64,000 nucleotides of DNA, taken from assembly GCA_000723505.1 (NCBI GenBank), contig HG934468.1:434001-498000 (forward strand), in the 5' to 3' direction. Positions 1 through 8,561 of the stretch are shown here, in pieces (the stretch's first letter is position 1; each line of letters opens with the position of its first letter). The position numbers and the translations under genes are program-made. This DNA comes from Mucinivorans hirudinis (GTDB lineage: Bacteria > Bacteroidota > Bacteroidia > Bacteroidales > Rikenellaceae). Under the pieces are notes generated by a model, which made no database searches, was not told where the DNA came from, and saw only the letters and a program-made list of their open reading frames with translations.

Positions 1-310
1 TCAAATACACACCTTCCCTCCGCAAGTTCTTGCGCAAACTTATCCATAACGGCGAATTCCGCCTCGCTACGAACTATCAGTCGGAAACGGTGCAATTTAT
101 TCACAACCTTTTCAACATCCTCAGCCTTAGTGATAACAGATATATTAGCATCCTTGAAGCAGTTCAAACTTTCCATAATAGCAACATCCTTAAATAGAAC
201 GTGATAAAACACTTTGTCTCCCAAATTGAGATTATTCACCACCGAACCAATCTCTTCAATATACGCTCGGTCAAGGTCTGTTCCTAAAACAATATTAACC
301 CTTTTCACAT
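1..310 (-). pseudogene. pseudo-rSAM protein, 3' part beyond the ISL3 insertion
   Basis: Read on the minus strand from 310 to 1, this stretch is one open frame of about 103 codons that runs off the left edge of the window. It begins with the ATGTGAAA target duplication (303-310), and removing the ISL3 element and one duplicate joins it in frame to the 5' part ending at 1573. The joined product passes through Y-V-K into R-V-N-I-V-L-G-T-D. It contains no CxxxCxxC cluster, as expected for a pseudo-radical-SAM partner protein. The gene was probably intact until recently, because the frame on both sides is undamaged. Confidence 0.75.
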
Positions 311-351
311 GGTTCTACAGGATTTCGTGTGAGAATAGTTATCTTTGCCGA

Positions 352-678
352 ATGACAGCAACCGAAGTATTGAGTAAATTATTATTGCCTAGGAGTAGTG
401 ATTGGTCTATAGGCAGTGTAGACATCGACGAGCAAAACGAGGAAGTTCGTATTGAGCTTGTCTATAACAATGAAGTGGTAATTATTGATGGTATAAGTTA
501 TCCTATCTATGACTATCGTTCAGTTCGAGAGTGGCGACACTTGGATTTGTGGCAATATAAGAGTTACCTTGTTGCCCGTATTCCGCGTTATATTGTTGGA
601 AACAAGGTAGTAAGCTTGGGCGTACCGTGGTCAGCGCCATTGGAACGTATGACCACTTTGCTCGAAAAAAAACGATAG
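352..678 (+). CDS. ISL3 transposase, N-terminal frame
   Basis: A 108-residue N-terminal part of the ISL3-type transposase. The ATG at 352 follows the TATCTTTG box and gives the same length as the second copy (44293-44619), so it is preferred over in-frame starts further upstream, which lie outside the IS. The frame ends in L-L-E-K-K-R just after a run of eight A residues (665-672). The catalytic DDE part is in the -1 frame from 627. The usual N-terminal cysteine zinc ribbon of ISL3 transposases is not evident, so this domain is divergent. Confidence 0.8.
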   Translation: MTATEVLSKLLLPRSSDWSIGSVDIDEQNEEVRIELVYNNEVVIIDGISYPIYDYRSVREWRHLDLWQYKSYLVARIPRYIVGNKVVSLGVPWSAPLERMTTLLEKKR

Positions 679-1568
679 AGACTTTGCAAGTAACCAAGAG
701 TCAGAGTGGTACGGCAAGGTTATTGCGTATAAGTTTTGACCAAGTACATCGCGTGATGCACCGAGCAGTAGAGCGCGGTATGGCATTGCGAGATAGTGAT
801 GAGCTATATAAATATGTTAGCATTGACGAGAAAGCTATAAGTCGTGGTCACGAGTACGCATCAATTTTATCGGATGAGTTGAGCGGAATTGTGATAGAGG
901 TTAGTAAAGGCAGGACAAAGGAAAGTGTTGATAATTTGTGTATTAAAGGTTTATCTGAGGAGCAGCGAGGGGCAGTAGAGCGAATATGCACCGATATGTG
1001 GGATCCTTATATTTACGCAGCAAAGGAGTATTTTGGGCAAGCATTGCACTGCCACGATAATTTTCATTTGGTCGGTTATTTGAATAAGGCTGTTGATAAG
1101 GTACGTCGCCGAGAGGTTAAGTTACACGAAGATTTGAAACGAACTAAGTATTTGTGGCTCAAGGACACAAATAATTTTACAGATAAGCAGTATGCGACTT
1201 TCGAGGCTATACGGGGAGCAAATTACGAGGTATCTCGGGCTTGGCAAGTGAAGGAGAATTTTAGAGATATTCAGTTTCGGCAAGAAAACTATCAAAGTGC
1301 ATTATCAATATATATGTTTTGGAAACAGAACGCATTAAGGGTAAATATACCTGAGATAACCCAAGTAGTAGAAATGTTTGACAGGCATAAAAAAGGAATT
1401 GTAAATGCGATACTAACTGGCGCAAGTAATGCAAGGGCAGAGAGGTTAAACAGCTCTATCGAAGAGATAAAAAGAATCGGCAGAGGATACCGTAAATTTG
1501 AAAACTTCAGAATCGCAATACTATTCTTCAATGCAAACCTCAAACTTTACCCACACGAAAACCAGTAG
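627..1568 (+). CDS. ISL3 transposase, catalytic frame
   Basis: This frame carries the DDE catalytic core of an ISL3 (IS204/IS1001/IS1165-like) transposase. Visible parts are a helix-turn-helix stretch near residues 25-45, Y-V-S-I-D-E-K with the first Asp, and the C-terminal R-A-E-R-L-N-S-S-I-E-E-I-K-R signature with the catalytic Glu. It is in the -1 frame relative to the 352-678 frame, and the overlap contains A8 at 665-672. A -1 slip on A-AAA-AAA gives a continuous protein of about 405 residues, typical for the family. The first 15 codons of this open frame are probably not translated from their own start. Confidence 0.85.
   Translation: MVSAIGTYDHFARKKTIETLQVTKSQSGTARLLRISFDQVHRVMHRAVERGMALRDSDELYKYVSIDEKAISRGHEYASILSDELSGIVIEVSKGRTKESVDNLCIKGLSEEQRGAVERICTDMWDPYIYAAKEYFGQALHCHDNFHLVGYLNKAVDKVRRREVKLHEDLKRTKYLWLKDTNNFTDKQYATFEAIRGANYEVSRAWQVKENFRDIQFRQENYQSALSIYMFWKQNALRVNIPEITQVVEMFDRHKKGIVNAILTGASNARAERLNSSIEEIKRIGRGYRKFENFRIAILFFNANLKLYPHENQ
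665..672 (+). other. A8 slippery run joining the two ISL3 transposase frames
   Basis: Eight consecutive A residues follow GCTCG, with the zero frame reading GAA AAA AAA CGA TAG. Slipping back one base gives AAA AAA ACG ATA and enters the long catalytic frame. The same arrangement is preserved in the second full copy (44299-44306, minus strand), which argues for programmed frameshifting or transcriptional slippage rather than damage. Confidence 0.7.
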
Positions 1569-1572
1569 AACC

Positions 1573-2079
1573 TTTCACATAATACAGCGCACCGTCATTG
1601 AGTATCATCTTCAATTTCACAATAGGTAGAGACGTGTCGCTTTGGGGCGGATAGAGTATTTGGCGAAAATAATCTACATAATCCGTATTGCCGCCCACGT
1701 AAATGTTGAGCACAGAGAGATATGGGTTTATCTCCAAACTTTTAGACAAATCTCCATACCCTCTAAATTGTTCGTAATCACACTGAAGGTTCAACAATGG
1801 CGGCAGAGCAACGTGTCTGACGCCATCATCCCCGCACCACATATACCCGAACTCTTCTGCGGTTATAAGTTCAACAAAACTCTGTGCCGCATCGGGTAAT
1901 TTATCAAAGCTGACAGTGTATAAATTGTCATAATCGAGCAGTAGACCGCATAAGTCTGAAACCTCACCTGAAACATTAAATTCATAAATTTTTGGATTGG
2001 CAGAGCTATAAAGTAATCCTCGATTATTCTTGACCCAAAGAAATGTGTCGGATTTGAGTGTAAAATATCTTTCCATCAT
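1573..2079 (-). pseudogene. pseudo-rSAM partner protein (TIGR04150-like), 5' part, cut by ISL3
   Basis: About 169 residues from M-M-E-R-Y-F-T-L-K to A-L-Y-Y-V-K, after which the frame enters the IS and stops at 1540. The N-terminal layout (F-L-W-V-K-N-N-R-G-L-L-Y, then K-I-Y-E-F-N) resembles the pseudo-radical-SAM proteins that accompany SPASM maturases in Bacteroidales GG-leader peptide systems; such proteins lack the iron-sulfur cysteines. It starts 3 bp after the radical SAM stop, so the two form an operon. The ISL3 insertion has inactivated it unless the IS excises precisely. The family call rests on recall of these proteins and on context. Confidence 0.7.
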
Positions 2080-2082
2080 CTT

Positions 2083-3333
2083 TTAATTTACTTGCACTTT
2101 TGTCATAATTTTCTGATATAGATGAGGATTCTTAGCAAGGTGTCCCAAGCAATGCGACCTGAACCTTTCAAAGTTCTCTTTGTTCATAAAGCCGCGGCAT
2201 ATCGGACTTACGCCATCAATATCTTCAATGAAATAGAGGCATTGAATGCAACTTTCTCTACGATAACATACATTACATTGTGTCGAAAATTTAGAGGTAT
2301 ATCCGTTATATATCCGTGCCACATTCTCTAAATCAAGTTTAACTCCCTCATCAGTAACCTCACCCAAGAAAAACTTATGGTCTATTCTTTCACATTGCAT
2401 TATTTTCCCAGAAGCGGTAACAAACAATTTCCGAGCAAATGGTCTGCAAGTTCCAGTTATACTGCGTGGCAATTTTTCTTTATCAAAAAACAGTTCATTG
2501 TAACTCATAAATACATTTCCGCTGTATTGGTGCAAAAAGAGAAGCAGATCGCCTGTTGTGGGCTCTTCAAGAAATAGTTCGTCGGAGAGTTGCTCGTAGT
2601 TCTCGGAATCGAGCAGACTCTCGAATTTATTTTTGAAAGTGTGGCTAAACTCTTCAGCTTTGTCGCTTCTTATACCGGTAGTGGAGAGTTCGGATATTTT
2701 GGGACTCTTACCAAACTCCTCTTTGATGAAAGAATGAATAGCCTCTACACTGTTTCTATTGTGCAGAACAGAGTTAAAGTTCACGGACTTCTCAAAAAAA
2801 TCGGGGTGTCTGCTTTGTAACATCTTTACGTTGCGAATAACTCTGCTAAAAGAGTTATTTCCCGAATGGTCTACGCGATAGCTATCTCCATACTCATCAC
2901 CATCTAAGCTGATTAGAACGCTGAACCTCTTTTCTGCCAGATAATCCATGTATCTATCTAAGAGCAGAGCGTTTGTGGTCATAGAAAACCTAAACTCACG
3001 ATTCAGATTGCGACTCTCTACATATTCTACCGTCTGTTTGATAAAATCTATGTTCATTAGAGGCTCTCCACCATAGAAGCCTATATATGTTAGCGGACGA
3101 TAGGATTCCGGCTGATATTTAGACCAAAACTCAGCCATATAGTCAATTAACTTAATAGCTTTGTTTGGCTGTAAACTGCGATTTTCCCTTGGTTGGTCAA
3201 GTTCATAAAACTCACCAAAAGCACAATATTTGCACTTGAGATTACAGGCATCCGTAACCTCAAACACAATTTGTTTAATATTAACCAAATTATCTATAAC
3301 ATCCTGTACACTGATAAGATACTCTTTACTCAT
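2083..3333 (-). CDS. SPASM radical SAM peptide maturase
   Basis: A 416-residue radical SAM enzyme. C30, C34 and C37 form the CxxxCxxC cluster for the SAM-binding 4Fe-4S centre, and G-G-E-P at about 88-91 is the SAM-binding motif. The C-terminal third (from G-T-C-R-P-F through C-N-V-C, C-I-Q-C and P-I-C-R-G) is a cysteine-rich SPASM domain binding auxiliary clusters. Such enzymes modify ribosomally made peptides by radical chemistry, for example thioether or carbon-carbon links. The paired pseudo-rSAM gene downstream points to the Bacteroidales GG-leader type. The export and glycosylation genes at 31190-42088 would suit the same pathway. No precursor gene is seen next to it. Confidence 0.9.
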   Translation of the reverse strand: MSKEYLISVQDVIDNLVNIKQIVFEVTDACNLKCKYCAFGEFYELDQPRENRSLQPNKAIKLIDYMAEFWSKYQPESYRPLTYIGFYGGEPLMNIDFIKQTVEYVESRNLNREFRFSMTTNALLLDRYMDYLAEKRFSVLISLDGDEYGDSYRVDHSGNNSFSRVIRNVKMLQSRHPDFFEKSVNFNSVLHNRNSVEAIHSFIKEEFGKSPKISELSTTGIRSDKAEEFSHTFKNKFESLLDSENYEQLSDELFLEEPTTGDLLLFLHQYSGNVFMSYNELFFDKEKLPRSITGTCRPFARKLFVTASGKIMQCERIDHKFFLGEVTDEGVKLDLENVARIYNGYTSKFSTQCNVCYRRESCIQCLYFIEDIDGVSPICRGFMNKENFERFRSHCLGHLAKNPHLYQKIMTKVQVN

Positions 3334-3345
3334 AAGTATTTCTTT

Positions 3346-3590
3346 TTAGATTTCGAACTCACCCGAGAAACTCTTCGTTCCGTTTTCGAGAGTGATGCTG
3401 TAAATGCCCTGTGAGAGCGCAGGCTAGAGTAGTTTGTAAAGTCCGGCTCGTGGCAACCTTTTGCCGAGAGAGCACAAGACCGGTAGCGTCTTTAACAGTA
3501 ACAGTATAGTTGTATGCCGGTTACGGTAAACTGAAACCTCTCCAATTGTATTTTTTGAAATCTCCACACACAACAATACCTACCAGTGTC
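3346..3590 (-). pseudogene. decayed surface protein tail (T9SS C-terminal domain-like)
   Basis: On the minus strand, pieces of a beta-sandwich tail appear in different frames: V-E-I-S-K-N-T-I-G-E-V-S-V-Y, then T-V-T-V-K-D-A-T-G, then G-I-Y-S-I-T-L-E-N-G ending F-E-I and TAA at 3346-3348. This is the pattern of type A sorting domains used for secretion and surface attachment in Bacteroidetes. Several frameshifts separate the pieces, so it is a relic. Its stop is 12 bp before the radical SAM start, so the ancestral gene preceded rSAM in the same operon. Confidence 0.5.
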
Positions 3591-4089
3591 AATTTGCGGG
3601 CAAATTTATAATCAACAACCCTAGGGGGCACCATCTAACTGTTTTACTGAGGAAATTTCAGTGCAGGGAATTGAGTTTTTTGTATTTTTTAGCGAGCGCT
3701 CCAATCCCCCCGACATCATTTAGATTCCTACCGTTACAGGATGTTAGTAATACTAGTGCAAAAATAGTGAGGCTTCCCCACCAATTTGCTTTGTGTACAA
3801 CTTTTCATAAAACAGAAATAAGTGTTTAATTATTAACAATAGTATCCCATGAAAATTAGTTATCATTGCAATATTGTGCTTTAAATCTGATATTTAACTC
3901 ATAAATTTAATTGCGATGATTTGATTTCATAATATATTTCTCACGTTATTGTAAGTTTGACTTGTAATGCAGAAAAGATTGCAAATAAGCGTTTTAATAA
4001 TCTAGTAATAGCAGATCAAGAAAGGCTGCCTACAGGAATAAATTTTAATGGAACACTAATATGGGGAAAAAATAGCATTAATTCTTTAT
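3591..4089. other. intergenic stretch without a supported gene
   Basis: AT-rich DNA between the decayed surface-protein relic and the end of mobilizable element copy 1. From 3957 to 4089 the plus strand is open, but the frame continues across the element boundary into the non-coding end of the element, so it is chimeric. It could be the stub of a host gene interrupted by the element. No RNA gene or clear promoter was recognised. Confidence 0.4.
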
Positions 4090-4330
4090 CACTTAAGGCG
4101 GCTATTACAAAGATAAGGGCTCTCCCACGCGCATTAATGGTATATAACCGTGTTTTATGGGTATTTATCGACTCGAACTTAAACAATTTGGATCATTTTG
4201 AACAAATTCCGCGTCGTTCGGCAAATCATACAAGTTTGATTGCCCTCTATCCTTGAATTTGGGCGAGTGGCGATGAAAATAAAAACAGCCCCTTTAGATA
4301 CGATGTCGATTGTGATGCGTCGTTCTCGGA

Positions 4331-4528
4331 TTACAGGTTTGCGAGCTTCTCAATTGCCTCCTTTAGCTGTGTGGTATTGTCGACTATCTGGTCGATGCTG
4401 CTTTGCACCGTCACGGTGAGTGGTTCTACTTTCGATAGGTCGACTTGTGGGGACTTATTGCTCTGTTTGGCCAATTTGGTAAGCTCTTCAATCATAAAGA
4501 TGATTACATCGTCTATGTCTGTTGCCAT
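4331..4528 (-). pseudogene. small membrane protein of the mobilizable element, frameshifted
   Basis: The 65-residue frame starts M-A-T-D-I-D-D-V-I-I-F and ends early at E-K-L-A-N-L. In copy 2 (28928-29236) the frame continues through R-K-P-V-I-R-E-R-R into a hydrophobic segment (E-A-V-F-I-F-I-A). The DNA after the stop here still encodes that continuation in another frame, so a small deletion near 4345 truncated the product. The function is unknown. Its place after the relaxase suggests a mobilization accessory protein. Confidence 0.6.
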
Positions 4529-4548
4529 AAGTTTGAATTTTTATGCGG

Positions 4549-5187
4549 TTAAAATCTGATTCCTTTTTTCTTTTTGCGTTGCATCCGTTTGCGGAATGCT
4601 TCCTCTTCGGGGTCTGTACCGTTGGGGAGTATCGGTATGTCGAAGAGTGAGCCGATGGAGTCGCCAACGGTGCTGCTTTCGTGGTGGTCGGGGCGATGCT
4701 GCGCTTGTTGCACAGGTGGCAAACTCTGTTGCTTAGCTCGGTTGTTTTGCCGTAGGGCGTAGTCAATTTTGGAGTAACTGAACTGCCTATCTACCTTTGA
4801 GCCATTGAACGAGAGGTTGTTCATCGTAAACCTTACTCCCTCGATTTTGTCGGTTGAGCCTTTGGTTTTGAAACCTAACTCTATGCCCTCGGTTCTGAGC
4901 CTGCTGCGGAGCTCACCCCACGACCTCGACTGTGGAACGTGCTTGCAAAGTGCATCGTAAATCCGATACTTTGTTGCATCAGGTTCTCGGAGCTGCTTTC
5001 GCTTGACGTTCTCTTTTCCGCTCGAAACATACAAGCCGTGTTTGATGGTGATTTCTTTGCAAATTTTCGTACTTCTAAACCTTTCGTTTTGGTCGGATAT
5101 GCGTTTGCCGTTGAAGTCGATGCGGTTCATTATTAGATGAATGTGCGGATGGTCTCGGTCGGTGTAGCGAACGATTAAGACCTGCAC
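4549..5187 (-). pseudogene. MOBP-type relaxase, N-terminus deleted
   Basis: 212 residues of a mobilization relaxase, the enzyme that nicks and pilots plasmid or island DNA in conjugation. The metal-binding three-His motif is present at the start (H13, H15, H17 in R-D-H-P-H-I-H-L), followed by the conserved N-R-I-D-F-N-G-K and S-D-Q-N-E-R-F-R-S. About 95 residues that normally precede this motif, including the catalytic tyrosine, are missing. The frame opens at a GTG overlapping the end of mobC, so a deletion fused the two genes. The same junction occurs in copy 2. It should be unable to nick DNA. Confidence 0.85.
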
Positions 5188-5468
5188 CCTGCTTGATTGG
5201 CTCGTTTGGCAATCTGATTGAGGTTGTTCGCCATTCCTGTGAGCTTGGTTATCAGTTGCAGGTGGGTGGCGGTGAGCCTCTCTTTGATGGTGGAATTTCG
5301 CAAGGTGGTGCGGATAAAATCGCTTACCGTTAGCCTTGCTGTGCGTGCCTTGGCTTTGAGCATAAAATACTCCTCTGTGGCAAACCTGACCTCTATTCGA
5401 TACTTCCGCACCTCTGTACTCGCCAATTTCGGGCGACCGTTTTCATTCCTGTTTTTTATCGTTCTCAT
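5175..5468 (-). pseudogene. mobC: MobC relaxosome protein, C-terminus deleted
   Basis: 97 residues. The N-terminal ribbon-helix-helix-like part (R-K-Y-R-I-E-V-R-F then S-D-F-I-R-T-T-L-R-N) and the L-T-G-M-A-N-N-L-N-Q-I-A-K motif are typical of MobC, which binds oriT and helps the relaxase. Normal Bacteroidetes MobC proteins continue for several tens of residues after N-Q-I-A-K-R-A-N-Q-A-G. Here the frame ends at C-R-S where it runs into the truncated relaxase. Loss of the MobC tail and the relaxase head is one deletion event. Confidence 0.75.
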
Positions 5469-5585
5469 ATTGTACTAATTAAAATTATTCGCTGCCGTCG
5501 CACGGCTTAGACCATCGGGATTCATTGTTATTGTCCGGACAATAACACAAACTTGCTTAGTAAACTCCCATAAATTACAGTTACT

Positions 5586-5867
5586 CTACTCATCATCATT
5601 GCTTTCGGGTTTAAAGCCTCCAATAAATTCGATATACTGCTCTTCTCTTAGCTCCTCCAACAGCGGTCTGTAAGTCTCGATATGGTGGCGCAGGATGGTG
5701 TCGATTAGAGATGCCGTCGTTACGTGTTGGTCTCGGAATAGGTGAGCTATTATCTTCATCTTGGCGTGGGTCTCGGTACTCACATAAAGCACTTGACGGT
5801 CACGGATTCGGATGTCCCGACAAAAAGTCTCGATATATTTCTCTCGTGAAATCTGTTTTGTTTTCAT
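5586..5867 (-). CDS. DUF3408-like mobilization accessory protein
   Basis: 93 residues, basic N-terminus (M-K-T-K-Q-I-S-R-E-K-Y) and a region V-L-Y-V-S-T-E-T-H-A-K-M-K followed by a helical C-terminus, as in DUF3408 proteins found near mobilization genes of Bacteroidetes elements. A homologue of 91 residues sits at the same place in copy 2 (27573-27848). It probably binds DNA through a ribbon-helix-helix fold, by analogy to these families. It lies 117 bp upstream of mobC on the same strand. Confidence 0.6.
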   Translation of the reverse strand: MKTKQISREKYIETFCRDIRIRDRQVLYVSTETHAKMKIIAHLFRDQHVTTASLIDTILRHHIETYRPLLEELREEQYIEFIGGFKPESNDDE

Positions 5868-5934
5868 CTGTGTATATTTTTGTATTAATTTGTATAATAG
5901 CTATTTAAGGTATAATTAAGAGATTAAATTTTCA

Positions 5935-6138
5935 TCTTCGTACTCCGTGCCTATAAAGGCAGTGGTAACACCTGTTGGTTCTTAATTTTGTGCCCAAATC
6001 TCTTTGGACATAGGTCAATTTCATACTCAAGCTCTTCTAAGGGAAGTCTCAGAAAAAATGCGACCTATGTTGTTGCCTTAAATATAATGCTTGCTTAAAA
6101 CGAAATAAAAAATGTAGCTTGGTGAGATGCAGCCCATT
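5935..6138 (-). ncRNA. structured non-coding end of IS110, candidate bridge RNA
   Basis: About 200 bases without a gene lie downstream of the IS110 transposase. On the minus strand they hold an 8-bp closing stem (CATAGGTC at 6009-6016 against GACCTATG at 6062-6069) enclosing further pairing, and a TGCC/GGCA hairpin near 5950-5963. IS110/IS1111 elements are known to encode a structured guide (bridge) RNA in a non-coding end, downstream of the gene in the IS1111 group. The assignment is inference; no covariance comparison was possible and the element ends are approximate. Confidence 0.3.
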
Positions 6139-7364
6139 TCATAAAAATACACTAACATCAACACCTAATGCCGATAAACGATTCAAATAGTTTCGTATCT
6201 GCTTCTTCTGCTTGCGAGGATTGTGGTCGTGTAATTCAGGCTCACGATAGGGCTGTTTGTTTAACAAAATGAAGTATGCGGCTACAATAATTTTATGCCC
6301 AATGGCTACAAGTGCTCGCTTCTTACCTCGTCTGCCTACCAAACTCTCATACTTTCGCTTCAAATAACAATCCTTCTTACGTGTTGCCCCCCACCCACAC
6401 TCTACCAATATCGAAGTAATATGGCTATTACCCTTTATGGTCTTTGTACTTTTTTTTTACCCGCACTCTCATTATTGCCCGGACTTACACCACAATAAGA
6501 ACTTAAATGGTTCTCATCAGGAAATCGTTCCATATCAACACCTATCTCGCTTATAATACCAATGGCACTATCTCGCCCAACACCCGGTATGGTCTCCAAT
6601 AGCTCCAATTCAACTTCATAATCAGAAACAGCCTTGGCTATTTCTGCATCCAACCGCTCCAACATAGCATCATCATTAGCTATCACATCTCGATGAAACT
6701 GCAACATAAAACGATGATGATCGCTAACCTTACCCTGCAAAGCTTTGACAAACTCACTACGAGGTGTCTTTATCTTGCCGTGATAAAACCGCATTAATTG
6801 ATTTACATCACTCTCTCCATCTATCAATGCACTGATGATATTGCGACCAACGGCTCCATCAACATCACTCAATACACTTGATAACTTGATATTGCAATCC
6901 TCCAATATCTTGATTATACGATTCTTCTCTGATGCACTATGAGCTACTAACTTCTTCTTGTAGCGAACTAAATCTCGTAAATCTCTTATGTCGCGTGGAG
7001 GGATAAAGCTACCTTTGAGTAGTCCGCTTACCAATAATTTGCTCAACCATTTGCTATCCTTCTTGTCGGTCTTATGACCAGGCACATTCTTTACGTGCCG
7101 AGCATTAACCAAAATAACCTCAAAATCATCCTCCAAAATATTGAACACAGGCTTCCAATAAATACCGGTGCTCTCCATCGCAATATGAGTGACACCCGCA
7201 TCTTTGCACCAATCACGCAAAGATTCCAAGGAAACGGTAAAACCGTCAAACTCCTTTGTGCCGACAACTTCGTTGCCTCGTTGAATGGTTGCAACTATCA
7301 AATCCTTATGGACATCAATCCCGCAACCAACCCCAATGTAGGGGGTAAATAGTATCTCTTCCAT
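6139..7364 (-). CDS. IS110 transposase, split by a frameshift at A9
   Basis: The first frame (7364-6435, 309 residues) has the DEDD RuvC-like N-terminus (G-I-D-V-H-K-D, then M-E-S-T-G-I-Y-W) and the Tnp20 domain with P-G-V-G. It ends soon after S-A-G-K-K-K. The second frame (to 6139) carries the C-terminal W-V or C-G-W-G-A-T-R-K-K-D region. A -1 shift on the A9 run (6450-6458) restores S-A-G-K-K-K-S-T-K-T-I-K-G-N, the usual family sequence. IS110 genes normally have no frameshift, so this is a mutation, a homopolymer sequencing error or slippage on A9. Confidence 0.8.
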
Positions 7365-7447
7365 TGAACATAGTGTTAGTTAATCAATAGGCAAAGATAC
7401 TCATCTCTGTTGGTATGCTCAAAAGGAGATTATGAGAATTTCATAAC

Positions 7448-8365
7448 TTATATCTTTCTTGATTTCGATGTTGGTGTATTGTTTGATTTATGGATTGGTG
7501 TCTGCATAGATTCCTTTGTTGGTTCCTGTGCTGATTTCAGTCTGTGTGTCACTATGTATTCGTTCAGGTCTTTGAGATTTCTGTAAAATGGAGATTGGTC
7601 AATGGTCTCTCTGCCCAATTTCTCGACGGCTGTGAATGCTCGCCTGCCTGCATCATCGTTATCCAAAAAGCAGTGGATTGTCTGGTGGCGTTTCAGAAAA
7701 TCTTCGGCTCGGTGGAGGTTGTGGACGGAGTTCAGTACCGCCATATCCACCGTTGGGCGAATGGCGTTTTTCAAGGTGAGGTAGGAGAGCATATCCATAA
7801 ATCCCTCGAAGAGCAGACAAGTTGGCGAACTGTTCCCGATAGTGGTAGGAGATTTGGGTGAAGTGCTACCTTTGAAGTACTCGTTGCGAAGTTCCCACCC
7901 TCCGGCATCGCTCTGAAACCCGATGGCGAAGAATGGCTTGCCGTTAGTGGTGTAGTGAACTTCTTGGCAATACTCTCGTGCAATGTCGATGCTGATAGAG
8001 CGTTTCGACTGCAAATAGTCAATCAACCGAATATTCTGCAACAGCTTTACTAACTCAATTTGCATAGTTGACTGTACTGGCTCTGTTGATTCACTACAAT
8101 GAAATGAAAATGAGCCGTTTTCGAGTTTTGCAACCGCCTCGTTGACGGAGCAACTGTCGAGCTTCATCACAAGGTCAATGATAGAACCACCCTCACCCAA
8201 ACCGAAGTCGTACCAAAGGTTTTTGTTGTAGTCCACTTTGAAACTTGGAGCGGTTTCGGGTCTGAATGGTGACAGGTACATTCCGTAAGCTGTTCGCTCC
8301 TGTTTTGGTGAAATCCCCTGCTCAGAGAGGAACTGTTTTATATTGATATTTTTAATGTCGTCCAT
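7448..8365 (-). CDS. Toprim primase of the mobilizable element, copy 1
   Basis: 305 residues. The N-terminal part (P-F-R-P-E-T-A-P-S-F-K-V, then W-Y-D-F-G-L-G-E-G-G) is like the CHC2 primase domain but lacks the zinc-binding cysteines. The Toprim centre follows, with E-G-F-M-D at about 187-191 and D-N-D-D-A-G at 235-240, the acidic metal ligands. It should make primers for replication of the excised element together with the helicase upstream. The C-terminal 30 residues are low-complexity and differ from copy 2. Confidence 0.82.
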   Translation of the reverse strand: MDDIKNINIKQFLSEQGISPKQERTAYGMYLSPFRPETAPSFKVDYNKNLWYDFGLGEGGSIIDLVMKLDSCSVNEAVAKLENGSFSFHCSESTEPVQSTMQIELVKLLQNIRLIDYLQSKRSISIDIAREYCQEVHYTTNGKPFFAIGFQSDAGGWELRNEYFKGSTSPKSPTTIGNSSPTCLLFEGFMDMLSYLTLKNAIRPTVDMAVLNSVHNLHRAEDFLKRHQTIHCFLDNDDAGRRAFTAVEKLGRETIDQSPFYRNLKDLNEYIVTHRLKSAQEPTKESMQTPIHKSNNTPTSKSRKI

Positions 8366-8561
8366 AAGCTGTTTTTTTTGTGAGAACGTGAGAAAATCCC
8401 ATCAATCTCCTGTGAAATAAAAAGTTAAGTGGCTCACAAACTTCTAACACAATTTCAAAGTGTGAGAAATACGTTTCTGCAAATGTGAGAAAGTGAGTAG
8501 AGTGTGAGTTTTTTGTGAGAATAGATATACAATAGATTATCAAAGTATTATATGTCAAAAT

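Larger units (their letters stand above)
311..1572 (+). mobile_element. ISL3-family element, copy 1 (complete)
   Basis: A 1262-bp element with terminal inverted repeats starting GGTTCTAC at both ends. It is flanked by a perfect 8-bp duplication TTTCACAT (303-310 and 1573-1580), the length expected for ISL3. It carries a two-frame transposase and a TATCTTTG promoter box near 340. A full-length copy of identical size lies at 43399-44660 in the opposite orientation and a fragment at 62430-62981. The clean duplication and intact frames suggest a recent insertion into the pseudo-rSAM gene. Confidence 0.92.
5935..7440 (-). mobile_element. IS110-family element inside mobilizable element copy 1
   Basis: The element sits between the primase and DUF3408 genes of copy 1. 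Copy 2 has only about 52 bp between the same genes (27522-27572), so this is an insertion relative to copy 2. IS110 elements lack obvious terminal repeats and often make no target duplication, so the exact ends cannot be read and those given are approximate. A TATCTTTG-type promoter box lies upstream of the transposase near 7392-7399 on the minus strand. Confidence 0.7.

Noticed and set aside
3957-4256. 99-codon open frame on the plus strand
   Set aside because: It crosses the end of the mobilizable element at 4090, and its second half is the non-coding element end seen in both copies, so the frame is chimeric.
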